A stretch of DNA of 64,000 bases from UBA8522 sp035528895 (GTDB lineage Bacteria; Acidobacteriota; Aminicenantia; Aminicenantales; UBA8522), in contig DATKXS010000038.1 in the NCBI GenBank assembly GCA_035528895.1, positions 25,929 to 89,928 of the forward strand, written 5' to 3'. The translations under genes and the position numbers were made by a program. The notes beneath the pieces were generated by a model, which was not told the origin of the DNA, searched no databases, and was given only the letters and a program-made list of their open reading frames with translations. Of the stretch, positions 24,299-33,116 are shown in pieces; position 1 is the first letter of the stretch; the number at the start of each line of letters is the position of its first letter.

Positions 24299-24336
24299 CT
24301 CGGTCAAACGGAATACCGATTTGAATTTTGACCGAG
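24299..24336 (-). terminator. Hairpin after the HAD gene, possible terminator or attenuator
   Basis: A perfect 10-base inverted repeat (CTCGGTCAAA and TTTGACCGAG, 18-base loop) starts 6 bases past the HAD stop codon on the minus strand. No long T-run follows, so its terminator strength is doubtful; it may only trim the mRNA between the HAD and SDR genes. A TATAAT follows for the SDR gene. Confidence 0.4.
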
Positions 24337-24341
24337 AGCCC

Positions 24342-25010
24342 TCAGGCTTTCTGGTCCAACAACTCGGAAATGTGCTTTTCGGCGGCAAAGAGGTCCGCGG
24401 CGATAAAATCGACGCCGCTGAAATCCTGCCCCTTCGAATATTCCGAGGGCACCGCGATCGTGTGGCAGCCCGCCCGCTTTCCGGCGAGGCAACCGTTGGA
24501 AGAATCCTCGAGCACAACACTCTGTCGGGGCGCGACACCGAGTTTCTCACAGGTCGCAAGATAGATCTCCGGGTCCGGTTTTCCTTTTTTGACCTCGTCG
24601 GAGGCCTGGAGGACGTCAAACCTGTCCCGGATCTTCAGCCGGTCAATCACGATCTCCATGAATTCCCCCTGGGCTCCCGTACAGACGGCCAGTTTCAGTC
24701 GTCCGTGGAAGGTATTCAGAATATGGGTCAATCCCGGCATCGGCTCGGACTCGTTCCTGTATTTATCACGCATCAGGTTATCCCTCATATCCAAACCCCG
24801 CTCAGCGGAAATGGGGAGCCCCACGTCCTGGACAAAAATCCTCATCCCCTCGATGGGCCGCCGGCCCATCATCTTCCAGAGCGTCTCCTCGCTGACCTTT
24901 TTGTCAAATTGGGCGGCCATGCCTTTTTCGACCTGCCAATAAAGGCGTTCGCTGTCGATCATCAATCCGTCCATGTCGAAGATTAAGGCCCTATACAATG
25001 CAGTGCTCAA
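24342..25010 (-). CDS. HAD-superfamily phosphatase (beta-phosphoglucomutase-like)
   Basis: The 222-residue product has all HAD motifs. ALIFDMDGLMIDSE at the start is motif I with the nucleophile and the acid-base aspartates, VCTGA near residue 110 is motif II, KKGKPDPEIYL carries the lysine, and VVLEDSSNGCLAG is the metal-binding motif. A helical cap lies between residues 15 and 85, as in the beta-phosphoglucomutase subgroup. It would dephosphorylate or isomerise a sugar phosphate or similar small metabolite. The C-terminus is normal. It is upstream of the SDR gene and downstream of the palindromic repeat. Confidence 0.88.
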   Translation of the reverse strand: MSTALYRALIFDMDGLMIDSERLYWQVEKGMAAQFDKKVSEETLWKMMGRRPIEGMRIFVQDVGLPISAERGLDMRDNLMRDKYRNESEPMPGLTHILNTFHGRLKLAVCTGAQGEFMEIVIDRLKIRDRFDVLQASDEVKKGKPDPEIYLATCEKLGVAPRQSVVLEDSSNGCLAGKRAGCHTIAVPSEYSKGQDFSGVDFIAADLFAAEKHISELLDQKA

Positions 25011-25040
25011 ATCCCAAGTCTGCCTATAGAGCGCTTTCGT

Positions 25041-25157
25041 ACATGCGAGCGAAGCGGGGCAATCCGGCTCTTTGGGCTGTCCCGAGGAGAGCGAGGGATC
25101 TCATCAAGCAGTAACCTTGATGGGATCGCCATGCTCCCAAAGGTCGCTCGCAATGAC
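25041..25157. repeat. GTCATTGCGAGC-type palindromic repeat, copy 2
   Basis: The left arm contains GCGAGCGAAGCGGGGCAATC and the right arm, read in reverse, GTCATTGCGAGCGACC. A nested inverted repeat (GGGATCTCATCAAG and CTTGATGGGATC) sits in the middle. The element fills most of the 203-base gap between the HAD and hutH genes and is related to the element at 17899-17966. No coding frame is present. Confidence 0.65.
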
Positions 25158-25213
25158 AACGTAACATAGACAATTGCGCTTAGAATAGTATACCCATCGT
25201 TAGGACCGCAGGG

Positions 25214-26740
25214 CTATCTCAACTCGCCGACGGCTTTTTCCACGGCCTCGAGGACCTCTCCCCTCTCGACGACTTCCTTGAGCGTGTTGATGTCGTTATA
25301 GAGCGGCCGGTCTTCCTCGAGATGGGCGACATATTTCCGGATGACTTCATGAGCGGCTTGGACACCCCGGCTCGGCTTGAGCGGCGCCCGGAAATCGACG
25401 GCCTGGGCGCCGGCCATCATCTCGATGGCCAGGACCGCCTGGGCGTTGTCGATGATCTGCCTGGTCTTGAGCGCCGAGGTCCAGCCCATGCTGACAAAAT
25501 CTTCCTGGTCGGCGGCGGCCGGTATGGAGCCGGTCGCGGCCGGGTGGGAGAGGATGCGGTTTTCGCAGACGAGCGCCCCGGCCGTGTACTGGGAGAGCAT
25601 CATCCCCGAGAACATTCCCGCCCCTTTGGTCAGGAAGGCGGGCAGTCCGACGCTGAGATGCTGGTTCATCAGGCGGTTGAGGCGGCGCTCGGAGAGGACG
25701 GACACGGTCGTCACGGACGTTCCCAGGAGCTCAAGAGCAAAGGCCTGCGGCGTGCCCTGGAAATTCGCGCCCGTCAGGACGAGCTGTTCATCGGGGAAAA
25801 AGACGGGATTATCGGCGGCGTTGTTGAGTTCGATCTCGAGCATATAGCGGGCCCATTTGAGGGCATCCCTGGCAGCTCCGGTGACCTGGGGAGTGCTCCG
25901 CAGGCTGTAAGCGTCCTGGACCTTTTTCTTGCCGAGTTCGGCCAGAAGCCCGCTTCCCTCGGTGATCTTCCTGATATTTTCCGCTGCTTCGAGGGCGCCG
26001 GGATAGCCCCTCACCTTGTGTAGCCGCTCGTCGTAGGCCTTCATGTTGGCGTTCAGGACTTCGAGGGTCATGGCCGCGGCGATCTCGGAGTTCTTGAGCC
26101 AGCGGTGGACATCGTGGACTTCGAGCGCCCCCAGCCCGGTGATGAAATTCGAGCCGTTGATCATGGCCAGGCCGTCCCGGGCCGCGAGGACGACCGGTTT
26201 GATGCCGGCCCGTTTCAGCGCTTCGGCCGCGGCTAGCCGCTCACCCTGATAGAACGACTCCCCTTCTCCCATAGCGCCGAGAGCGATCTGGGACATCGGG
26301 GAGAGGTCGCCGCAGGCGCCGACCGAGCCTTTTTCACAGACGACCGGGGTTACCCCGCGGTTGAGCATCTCCTTCATCGTCTCTGTCACCACCAGCCGCA
26401 AGCCCGAATGACCGTGACAATGGCAGGAGATACGGCTCAACATAGCCGCCCGGACGATCTCGGCCGGCAGAGCCTTCCCGTAGCCGGCGGCGTGGCTGTA
26501 GATGATATATCTTTGGTATTGTTCCACCTGCTCCGGGGTCAGGACGACTTCAGAGAGCTCGCCGATTCCGGTATTGACCCCGTACATGATCTCGCCTTTC
26601 TGGATTTTGTCCTCGAGCAGGGCCCGGCATTTGTCGATCCTTTTCCTGGCTTCGGGATGAAGCTCGACCGGCTCGTTCTCCCGGGCGACTTTGACCACCT
26701 GTCCGATAGTCAGGCTATGTCCGTCAACAATGATGGCCAT
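25214..26740 (-). CDS. hutH: Histidine ammonia-lyase (aromatic amino acid lyase family)
   Basis: The 508-residue product is of the MIO-dependent lyase family, which removes ammonia from histidine to give urocanate. The active-site blocks are MYGVNTGIGELSE, YSHAAGYGKALP, NGSNFITGLG, QDAYSLRSTPQV, GANFQGTPQAFALEL and QEDFVSMG. The SHAAG context favours histidine over tyrosine or phenylalanine. The MIO triad reads Ala-Cys-Gly (GSVGACGDLSPMSQ) where most members have Ala-Ser-Gly; cysteine is tolerated in engineered HAL and occurs in some natural members. No other hut gene is in the window. A TATAAT lies at 26780-26775 on the minus strand, and GAGGAGG precedes the start. Confidence 0.88.
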   Translation of the reverse strand: MAIIVDGHSLTIGQVVKVARENEPVELHPEARKRIDKCRALLEDKIQKGEIMYGVNTGIGELSEVVLTPEQVEQYQRYIIYSHAAGYGKALPAEIVRAAMLSRISCHCHGHSGLRLVVTETMKEMLNRGVTPVVCEKGSVGACGDLSPMSQIALGAMGEGESFYQGERLAAAEALKRAGIKPVVLAARDGLAMINGSNFITGLGALEVHDVHRWLKNSEIAAAMTLEVLNANMKAYDERLHKVRGYPGALEAAENIRKITEGSGLLAELGKKKVQDAYSLRSTPQVTGAARDALKWARYMLEIELNNAADNPVFFPDEQLVLTGANFQGTPQAFALELLGTSVTTVSVLSERRLNRLMNQHLSVGLPAFLTKGAGMFSGMMLSQYTAGALVCENRILSHPAATGSIPAAADQEDFVSMGWTSALKTRQIIDNAQAVLAIEMMAGAQAVDFRAPLKPSRGVQAAHEVIRKYVAHLEEDRPLYNDINTLKEVVERGEVLEAVEKAVGELR

Positions 26741-26902
26741 TTTCTATTCCTCCTCGGATCTGAATGAAGGGGGCATTATAAGCCTTGTCCGGGTAAAAAT
26801 AAAGGGAACGCTCCCTCCTTGGCGCCACCATAGCATCAACGCCATTGCGCTTTTCCATCTTTCCCAATAAGATACCTTGTTGAACGACACGGAGGAGATG
26901 CG

Positions 26903-27628
26903 ATGATCGAGCTCGACCACGTTTCAAAAAGCTACAACAAAGGCGCCGTCCGGGCGGTCGACGACCTGTCGCTGACTGTCCCTCCGGGGGAGATCTTCGG
27001 CTTTCTCGGGCCCAACGGGGCCGGCAAGACGACGACGATCAAGATGATCGTCGGCATCCTCGAGCCCGATGCCGGGACGATCCGAATCAACGGCCTGGAC
27101 AGCCGTGCCGAGGCCCTCCGCTGCAAGGCCATGACCGCCTACGTCCCCGACGAGCCGGAAATCTACACGCGTCTCAAGGGCATCGAATTCCTGAATTTCA
27201 TCGGCGATGTCTACGGTGTCGCCGGCCCGGAGCGCCGGCAGCGGATCGAACACTGGCTCGAGGCCTTCGAACTTGCCCGGGCGGTGGCCGATCCGATCCA
27301 GACCTACTCCCACGGCATGCGCCAGAAAATCATTTTAACGGCCGCGCTTATGGTCAAGCCCCGGGTGTTCATTCTCGACGAGCCGATGGTCGGCCTCGAC
27401 CCCCGCTCCTCCCACCTCCTCAAGGAAGCCATGCGGGAGCACTGCGAACAAGGCGGGACGCTGTTTTTCTCCACCCATATCATGGAGGTCGCCGAACGCC
27501 TGTGTGACCGGATCGGGATCATCCACAAAGGGCGTCTGGCGGCCTGGGGGACGATGGCCGAGCTCAGGGACCAGGCGAAAGACAAGGCCTCGCTGGAGAA
27601 TATCTTTCTGGGGCTGACTGAATCATGA
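26903..27628 (+). CDS. ABC transporter ATP-binding protein (ABC-2 exporter type)
   Basis: The 241-residue ATPase has Walker A GPNGAGKTTTIKM near residue 40, a Q-loop region DEPEIYTRL, the signature YSHGMRQKI (a common variant of LSGGQ in this exporter class), Walker B VFILDEPMVGLDPR, and the switch histidine in FFSTHIMEVAE. It energises export through the membrane protein encoded next, with which it overlaps by 4 bases (ATGA). GGAGGAG lies 5 bases upstream of the ATG at 26903. The substrate is unknown. Confidence 0.93.
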   Translation: MIELDHVSKSYNKGAVRAVDDLSLTVPPGEIFGFLGPNGAGKTTTIKMIVGILEPDAGTIRINGLDSRAEALRCKAMTAYVPDEPEIYTRLKGIEFLNFIGDVYGVAGPERRQRIEHWLEAFELARAVADPIQTYSHGMRQKIILTAALMVKPRVFILDEPMVGLDPRSSHLLKEAMREHCEQGGTLFFSTHIMEVAERLCDRIGIIHKGRLAAWGTMAELRDQAKDKASLENIFLGLTES

Positions 27629-29313
27629 GTCCGACCACCGCCCTGGTCAAGGCCGCGCTCAATTCCAATTTCGGCTGGACGATCCTTCGCCACCGTTTTC
27701 TCGTCCAGCGGCGTGACCTCTGGCTGATCCCCCTCATCTTGCTCGGCGTGGCCGGAGTCGTGCCGGTCCTGGTGCTTTATGTCCGCCTGATAGGCGATGC
27801 CTTTGACCTCCTCAGATCCATCGGCCAGGAAAAAGCCCTGCTGACACTGGCGGTCTTGGCCGGCCAACTCATCATCCTCGTTTTCGGCCTGTTCTATCTC
27901 ATCGCCACGTTCTATTTCTCCAGAGACCTGGAGTACCTCGTCTCCCTCCCTCTCAAGCCGTTCCAGGTCATGCTGTCCAAGTTCGCCGTCGTCCTGGTCA
28001 ACGAGTACCTGACCATCGCCCCGATCATTCTGCCGGTCCTCGTCATCTACGGTTTCAAGAGTAAAGGCGGGTTGGAATATTGGATATCTCTGCTTCTGGC
28101 CTATGTACTTCTCCCGGTCATTCCCTTGGCGGCCTCCGGCCTGGTTGTCGTCGGGATGATGCGCCTGGTCAACATCGGCCGCAAGAAGGACCTGCTGATC
28201 GTCCTCGGATCGCTGGTGCTCATCGCCGCGGCCCTGTTTCTTCAGTTCGGCCTGAGTCGAGCGGCCGGAGCCCAGGACGTGGACAGCGAGAAGATCATTG
28301 CCCTCATCGCCTCCCCGGACGGGCTGGTCCAGTCGATCGGCCGCCGCTTTCCGCCGTCCATCTGGGCGACGCGCTTTCTTCATGACGGTCTGATGACCGG
28401 CTCAGGGTTGTCCGGCTTGGCCCTGTTTGCGAGTTTGTCAGTCCTTCTTTTCGGGGGTCTCATGGCCGGCGCCCAACGCCTCTTCTACAGGGGCTTGGTC
28501 GGCTTGAGCGAGCGCAGCGGCGGTTCTACCCGGAGGTCAAAAGCAAGGACGGCGCTCAAAGTCTCTTCCGGCCGCCATCCTGTTCGGGCGATCTTCCTGC
28601 GAGAGTTGCGCTTGATGAACCGGACGCCGATCTTCCTGCTCAACGGCGTCCTGGGTGTTCTCATGATTCCGATCGTCTTTGCCCTGACCCTGAGCTCGAG
28701 CCGGTCAACAAGCGACAGCGCCGCGATCCTTCGCCTCATGACGACGGCCAAGCCGGTGACAACAGTCCTGGTGACAACCATGTTCGTGATCGTCTGTGCC
28801 ACGGTGAGCGGAGTCGCCTCATCCTCCTTCTCCAGGGAAGGACGGCAATTCTGGATATCCAAGATCATCCCGGTCGATTACCGTCAGCAGGTCCTGGCCA
28901 AGTTCATCCACTGCTGGAACGTAGCCCTGCTGGGAATCGCCAGCGCAACGGCGGTCCTGATCTTTCGTTTTCAACTCCCGGCGGGTCAATGGCTGCCCGC
29001 TCTTGCCCTCGCCCTGCCCGTCACGGCATTCCTGACCGTCCTGAACCTGGCGATCGACCTTGCCCGCCCGCTGCTCGATTGGATCAGCCCTCAGAAAGCG
29101 ATGAAACAGAATCTCAATGTTCTTATCGCTATGCTTCTCGACGTGGGGTTCCTCTTTCTGTTCGGTCTGCTGTTCCTCGCCTTGGACAAGGCTGGACTCG
29201 GATTAGCCGGGGTGCTGATCATTCTGTTCGGACTCATCTTGGGCTTGGCCTGGCTCGCCTTCTTCCTCATCCGGCGCCTCTCCCTCCGCCGCTACCCGGC
29301 CATCGAAGTCTGA
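27625..29313 (+). CDS. Large ABC-2 type transporter permease
   Basis: The 562-residue membrane protein has about twelve hydrophobic segments, for example LWLIPLILLGVAGVVPVLVL near residue 35 and IILPVLVIYGF near 135, with a soluble basic loop around residues 295-315 (RSGGSTRRSKARTALKV). It looks like a fused or two-halved permease in which both halves carry six segments. The pairing with the upstream ATPase gene by a 4-base overlap marks it as the transmembrane part of the exporter. No signature reveals the cargo; related proteins in Aminicenantes-like genomes are annotated only as putative ABC exporter. Confidence 0.85.
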   Translation: MSPTTALVKAALNSNFGWTILRHRFLVQRRDLWLIPLILLGVAGVVPVLVLYVRLIGDAFDLLRSIGQEKALLTLAVLAGQLIILVFGLFYLIATFYFSRDLEYLVSLPLKPFQVMLSKFAVVLVNEYLTIAPIILPVLVIYGFKSKGGLEYWISLLLAYVLLPVIPLAASGLVVVGMMRLVNIGRKKDLLIVLGSLVLIAAALFLQFGLSRAAGAQDVDSEKIIALIASPDGLVQSIGRRFPPSIWATRFLHDGLMTGSGLSGLALFASLSVLLFGGLMAGAQRLFYRGLVGLSERSGGSTRRSKARTALKVSSGRHPVRAIFLRELRLMNRTPIFLLNGVLGVLMIPIVFALTLSSSRSTSDSAAILRLMTTAKPVTTVLVTTMFVIVCATVSGVASSSFSREGRQFWISKIIPVDYRQQVLAKFIHCWNVALLGIASATAVLIFRFQLPAGQWLPALALALPVTAFLTVLNLAIDLARPLLDWISPQKAMKQNLNVLIAMLLDVGFLFLFGLLFLALDKAGLGLAGVLIILFGLILGLAWLAFFLIRRLSLRRYPAIEV

Positions 29314-29408
29314 AGTCGGTGACCGTCCAGGAAAACTTTATCGGCGATATGACGTATTCTTCTATATCATTTCTTCCAAGAGAGTGATGCGATCACCCTG
29401 GAGTGCGG

Positions 29409-29437
29409 TTGAAATGGCCAAGTGATTGTTGTAAAAT
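29409..29437 (+). promoter_or_regulatory. Promoter of the CBM9-like gene
   Basis: TTGAAA at 29409-29414 and TAAAAT at 29432-29437 are 17 bases apart and lie 31 bases before the start codon of the next gene. The rest of the 154-base gap shows only a small GTGATGCGATCAC hairpin. Confidence 0.5.
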
Positions 29438-29467
29438 GAAATTATAATTAGCTTGGAGGTAGGAAAT

Positions 29468-30289
29468 ATGAAAAAAATGAGATCTTTTGTCGGACTTATC
29501 CAAATTTTTGCCCTGTTGATCCTGGTACCGGCACTTCTTTCTGCCGGGGAGATCGTCCCGAGCAAATGGGCGGCCCCGCCTCCCAGTATCGATGGTCAGA
29601 TAGAGGAATGGCAGGGCGACACAATGACCTCCCAGAAAAACGTGGGTGTTGAGTATGCCCTGCGCAACGACGGAAGCAACCTCTATGTTCTCTTCATTTT
29701 CAAAGATCCCAAGTATCTGAGCTCCCTCGAGATGACTGGGATGACGTTGTATGCCAGCACCTCCGGCAAGAAAGACAAAGACTACGCTGTGAAATTCGTT
29801 AAGAAAACGGTCAGCGGAGAGCAGCTCATCGCCTACATGGAAAAACAGGGACAGGCGCTATCGGAGGAAAGAAAACAAGAGATCATCGACAAGCCGCAAT
29901 TCGTCGTTTTTGAGGCGACCGCCGTCAACAAGAAGGGTGAGGAGATCTTCCCCTCCGGCCCGGTCCCGGATGTCGACCTTCCCGGCTTCAGGAATGGGAG
30001 ACAGCAGGATCAGATCATCTATGAATTCCGGATCCCCCTTTGCTCCCGCGATCTTCACCCGGCGGGAATCGGAGCCGAACCGGGAAAGGACGTCAAACTC
30101 GGGTTCGAATGGGGCGGAATGACCCCGGAGATGAAAGAGGCGATGAGAGGCCGGGGCGGCGCCGGGACCGGAACAGATATGGCCGCAGAAAGAGCAACCG
30201 GAAGCTACACCGGCCAGGTCCCCGATGTTACAAGGGGCCCGAAGAAATACTCATTCTGGGTGGACGTGAAACTGGCCTCCGCGCAATAA
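29468..30289 (+). CDS. Secreted CBM9-like/DOMON-type carbohydrate-binding protein
   Basis: The 273-residue exported protein has a signal peptide (residues 1-28, SFVGLIQIFALLILVPALLS) followed by a beta-sandwich that begins APPPSIDGQIEEWQGD, the classic opening of CBM9-like sugar or haem-binding modules. NVGVEYALRNDGSNLYVLFI and IIYEFRIPLCSRDLH are typical strands. A helical charged insert (residues 115-145) and a Gly-rich tail near 225-240 are additional features. The ATG at 29468 follows a GGAGG site. It is probably a periplasmic or surface ligand-binding protein of unknown partner. Confidence 0.75.
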   Translation: MKKMRSFVGLIQIFALLILVPALLSAGEIVPSKWAAPPPSIDGQIEEWQGDTMTSQKNVGVEYALRNDGSNLYVLFIFKDPKYLSSLEMTGMTLYASTSGKKDKDYAVKFVKKTVSGEQLIAYMEKQGQALSEERKQEIIDKPQFVVFEATAVNKKGEEIFPSGPVPDVDLPGFRNGRQQDQIIYEFRIPLCSRDLHPAGIGAEPGKDVKLGFEWGGMTPEMKEAMRGRGGAGTGTDMAAERATGSYTGQVPDVTRGPKKYSFWVDVKLASAQ

Positions 30290-30648
30290 GTTCATTTCAC
30301 TGCTTACGGCATGACCGTCTGAACTCGAATCCTGGTCTTCATTCAGCCACCAGAGCATAGGAAACCGGGGGCTGGATTCTTTCTTAAAAATTGCGCTCGA
30401 ATTCGGATTCGATTGTCTCGGGCGGGGTCCTTTCGTCGAGGAGAAACGTCCCATCCAGAGAAGCCCAGAGCGGGTTCGGCCGTCGGCGGGCGATTCAGAA
30501 GAACCGTTTCCGGGGAAACCTCGAAACCTTCCCGGCGGGCGATCTCGGCCGTGTTCGACCTGCGCCCAATGGAAAAACGCATGAGAGTCCTTGCCAGAAC
30601 GGCCGCAAATAATTACAATCATGGTGAAGATGTGAGGAGCAATATCGC
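30290..30648. other. 359-base gap without a supported gene
   Basis: Several short overlapping frames exist but none has a ribosome site or a convincing family. On the minus strand a frame at 30384-30494 reads RRPNPLWASLDGTFLLDERT and then PPETIESEFERNF before a stop, and the adjacent minus frame reads EIARREGFEVSPETVLLNRP. These look like out-of-frame pieces of one lost protein, but I could not name its family. Confidence 0.35.
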
Positions 30649-31767
30649 TTGAACAAGACTAAAGTCGCTCTCCTGAAGACTTCTCCTTCCACCGTCCTCG
30701 ACGATATCGGTCGGCTTTTCGAGCTGGCGGGCGGACCTCTGGCTCTCGACAAATCCTGCCCGACCATCCTCAAGGACAACATCTCCTGGCATTATCCCTT
30801 TCCGTCTGCGAACACGACGCCCTGGCAGCTCGAAGGGACGATCCTGGCTCTGAAGAAAAACGGTTTCTCTCCCCTTTCCTGCGTCCAGAACAAGACCGAG
30901 GTCACCAACGCCTACAAGGGTGAAGACCTGAACAACTTCAAGCCCGTCTTCGAAGCCCACGGGATCGAGGTTCTCTACAATTTCCGGAAAGAGGATATGA
31001 GATGGATCGCTTACACTCCTAGGGCCAAGATGCTTGTCCTGGACAAGATCTACAAGAAGGAGATCCGGATCCCCGAATTCTTTATCGGCAAGAACATGGT
31101 CCACCTGCCGACCGTCAAATGTCATATTTATACGACTACGACCGGCGCCATGAAGAACGCTTTCGGCGGGCTGCTGACTCATAAGCGCCACTGTACCCAT
31201 ACCCACATCCATGAAACCCTGGTCGACCTGCTGGCCATCCAGCGAGAGATTCATTCGGGGCTTTTCTGTATCATGGACGGCACGACCGCAGGCAATGGAC
31301 CGGGGCCCCGGATCATGAAACCCGTCACCAAGAACGTCCTTCTGGCCAGTGCGGACCAGGTGGCCGTGGATGCCGTCGCCGCCAAGCTCATGGGATTCGA
31401 ACCGATGGGCATACCCTATATCCGTCTGGCTCACGACGCCGGGCTGGGCGTCGGAAGGCCCGAAGAGATCCAGGTCGTCGGCGATCCTGACTTGGCAGCG
31501 CAGAACTGGGATTTTCGGGTCGGCCGGTCCTTCCACCGCTTGGCCGGATGGCTCACCTGGTTCGGCCCCACCCGCGTCTTCCAGAAGCTCCTGACCCGGC
31601 CGCCGCTTCTCTTCCTCTTGAATCTCTACTCCTTCATCTATCATGATGTTATTCACTGGCCGCTCCGAGAAGGCCGTGTTTTCAAGAGATGGCTCGCCGC
31701 TTCCGAATGGGGGCGGCTTTTCGTGGAGTATCGTGAGAAAGGAGCCCTGAGGGCGTTCCCGAAGTGA
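30649..31767 (+). CDS. DUF362 domain-containing protein
   Basis: The 372-residue product matches the DUF362 family, known from iron-sulfur-associated proteins in anaerobes. Blocks such as TILKDNISWHYPFPSANTTP, VHLPTVKCHIYTTTTGAMKN and ASADQVAVDAVAAKLMGFEP are conserved in the family. No ferredoxin-type cysteine cluster is fused at the C-terminus, which instead carries hydrophobic aromatic stretches (LLFLLNLYSFIYHDVIHW) suggesting membrane contact. The start is a TTG at 30649 behind GAGGAGC. The aminotransferase-like gene follows after 39 bases, so a two-gene operon is likely. Function is unknown. Confidence 0.85.
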   Translation: MNKTKVALLKTSPSTVLDDIGRLFELAGGPLALDKSCPTILKDNISWHYPFPSANTTPWQLEGTILALKKNGFSPLSCVQNKTEVTNAYKGEDLNNFKPVFEAHGIEVLYNFRKEDMRWIAYTPRAKMLVLDKIYKKEIRIPEFFIGKNMVHLPTVKCHIYTTTTGAMKNAFGGLLTHKRHCTHTHIHETLVDLLAIQREIHSGLFCIMDGTTAGNGPGPRIMKPVTKNVLLASADQVAVDAVAAKLMGFEPMGIPYIRLAHDAGLGVGRPEEIQVVGDPDLAAQNWDFRVGRSFHRLAGWLTWFGPTRVFQKLLTRPPLLFLLNLYSFIYHDVIHWPLREGRVFKRWLAASEWGRLFVEYREKGALRAFPK

Positions 31768-31806
31768 AACTTATTGAGCCTGGCAGAAAAATGAGAGGAG
31801 ACAGCC

Positions 31807-33039
31807 ATGGACCTTTTTGAGAAATGCAGGGGTTTCTATGATGATCCCGAGTACGCCCAGAGGTATGGTTATCCCACCAATCCCCGGACCGCCCAATCCC
31901 TCGGCCTCTATCCCTATTTCATACCCATCGACCAGGCCGAGGGGCCGGAAGCCATCATCAAGGGCAAGCACTATATCATGATCGGCTCGAACAACTACCT
32001 CGGCTTGACGATTCACCCGAAAGTCAAAGAGGCCGCCATCAAAGCCATCCGCAAATACGGGACGAGCTGCACCGGATCCCGATTCCTCAACGGCACCCTC
32101 AACATCCACCTGGAGTTAGAAGAGAAGCTGGCGAAATTCGTCGGCCAGGAGGCCGCCCTCGTGAACAGCACCGGCTTCCAGGTCAACCTCGGCACGATCC
32201 CGGCGATCGCCGACCGCGGAGACATCATCATCACCGACAAAGAGGTCCATGCCAGCATCGTCGACGGCGTCCGCCAGGCCAAGGTCCAGAAGAACGTCCA
32301 CCCCCGCTATTTTCGCCACAACGATCCGACCGACCTGGAGAGGATCCTGAAGGCCTGCCCCCCCGAGCCGGCCAAGCTGGTCATCGTCGACGGGGTGTTC
32401 AGCATGGGTGGCGATATCGCTGCTCTGCCCGAGATCGCGCCCCTCTGTAAGGCCCACGGAGCGCGGCTCATGGTTGATGACGCCCACTCGCTGGGTGTGC
32501 TTGGGGGAGGGCGGGGGACGGCCCACCATTTTGGTATCCCAGAGGATGTCGACCTCGTCATGGGGACGTTCAGCAAGTCCCTGGCTTCGGTGGGAGGTTT
32601 CATCGCCGGCCCCAAGGAAGCCATCCACTGGATCCAACATTTCTCCAGACCGTTCATCTTTAGTGCCAGCCTGCCTCCGGCGAACGTGGCTACCGTCCTG
32701 GCCTGTCTGGATGTTTTGGAAGAGGAGCCGGAGCGGGTCGAGCGCCTGACCAGGATCGGTGAGAGGATGAGGACAGATCTCCAGGCCATGGGATACGATA
32801 TCGGCCCCACCCAGACGCCGATCATTCCCATCGTCATCGGCGACCAGTTCAACACCATCAGAGCCTGGAAGATCCTCTTCGATGCCGGAATTTACACGAA
32901 CGTCGCTCTTCCCCCGGCGGTCCCGCCCAACTTCGCCCTTCTCCGGACGAGCTACATGGCCACCCATACGGACGCCCACTTGGAAAAGATCCTGGAGACC
33001 TTCAAACGGGTCAAAGACGAGCTCCACCTCGCCGTTTGA
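31807..33039 (+). CDS. Alpha-oxoamine synthase (serine palmitoyltransferase/KBL-like)
   Basis: The 410-residue product is a fold-type I PLP enzyme of the alpha-oxoamine synthase group, which condenses an amino acid with an acyl-CoA or acyl-ACP. GSNNYLGLT near residue 60, GTSCTGSRFLNGT near 80, VDDAHSLGVLG near 222 and the PLP lysine block GTFSKSLASVGGF near 257 are diagnostic. The N-terminal 45 residues (FYDDPEYAQRYGYPTNPRTA) and the sequence PPAVPPNFALLR match serine palmitoyltransferase-like members better than Kbl or BioF, so a sphingolipid-like long-chain base product is plausible. It follows a DUF362 gene. A second family member, kbl, is at 40618. Confidence 0.85.
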   Translation: MDLFEKCRGFYDDPEYAQRYGYPTNPRTAQSLGLYPYFIPIDQAEGPEAIIKGKHYIMIGSNNYLGLTIHPKVKEAAIKAIRKYGTSCTGSRFLNGTLNIHLELEEKLAKFVGQEAALVNSTGFQVNLGTIPAIADRGDIIITDKEVHASIVDGVRQAKVQKNVHPRYFRHNDPTDLERILKACPPEPAKLVIVDGVFSMGGDIAALPEIAPLCKAHGARLMVDDAHSLGVLGGGRGTAHHFGIPEDVDLVMGTFSKSLASVGGFIAGPKEAIHWIQHFSRPFIFSASLPPANVATVLACLDVLEEEPERVERLTRIGERMRTDLQAMGYDIGPTQTPIIPIVIGDQFNTIRAWKILFDAGIYTNVALPPAVPPNFALLRTSYMATHTDAHLEKILETFKRVKDELHLAV

Positions 33040-33058
33040 TCATAAGCCAGTCAATAAG

Positions 33059-33082
33059 CCCTTCTGCTAAGCCCAAGAAGGG
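33059..33082. terminator. Weak hairpin between convergent genes
   Basis: A 7-base inverted repeat (CCCTTCT and AGAAGGG) with a 10-base loop lies between the convergent synthase and esterase genes. No T-run is adjacent on either strand, so a terminator role is only suggested by position. Confidence 0.3.
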
Positions 33083-33116
33083 ATCGTATCGGAAATAATC
33101 TGAACGAGGGCCGACG

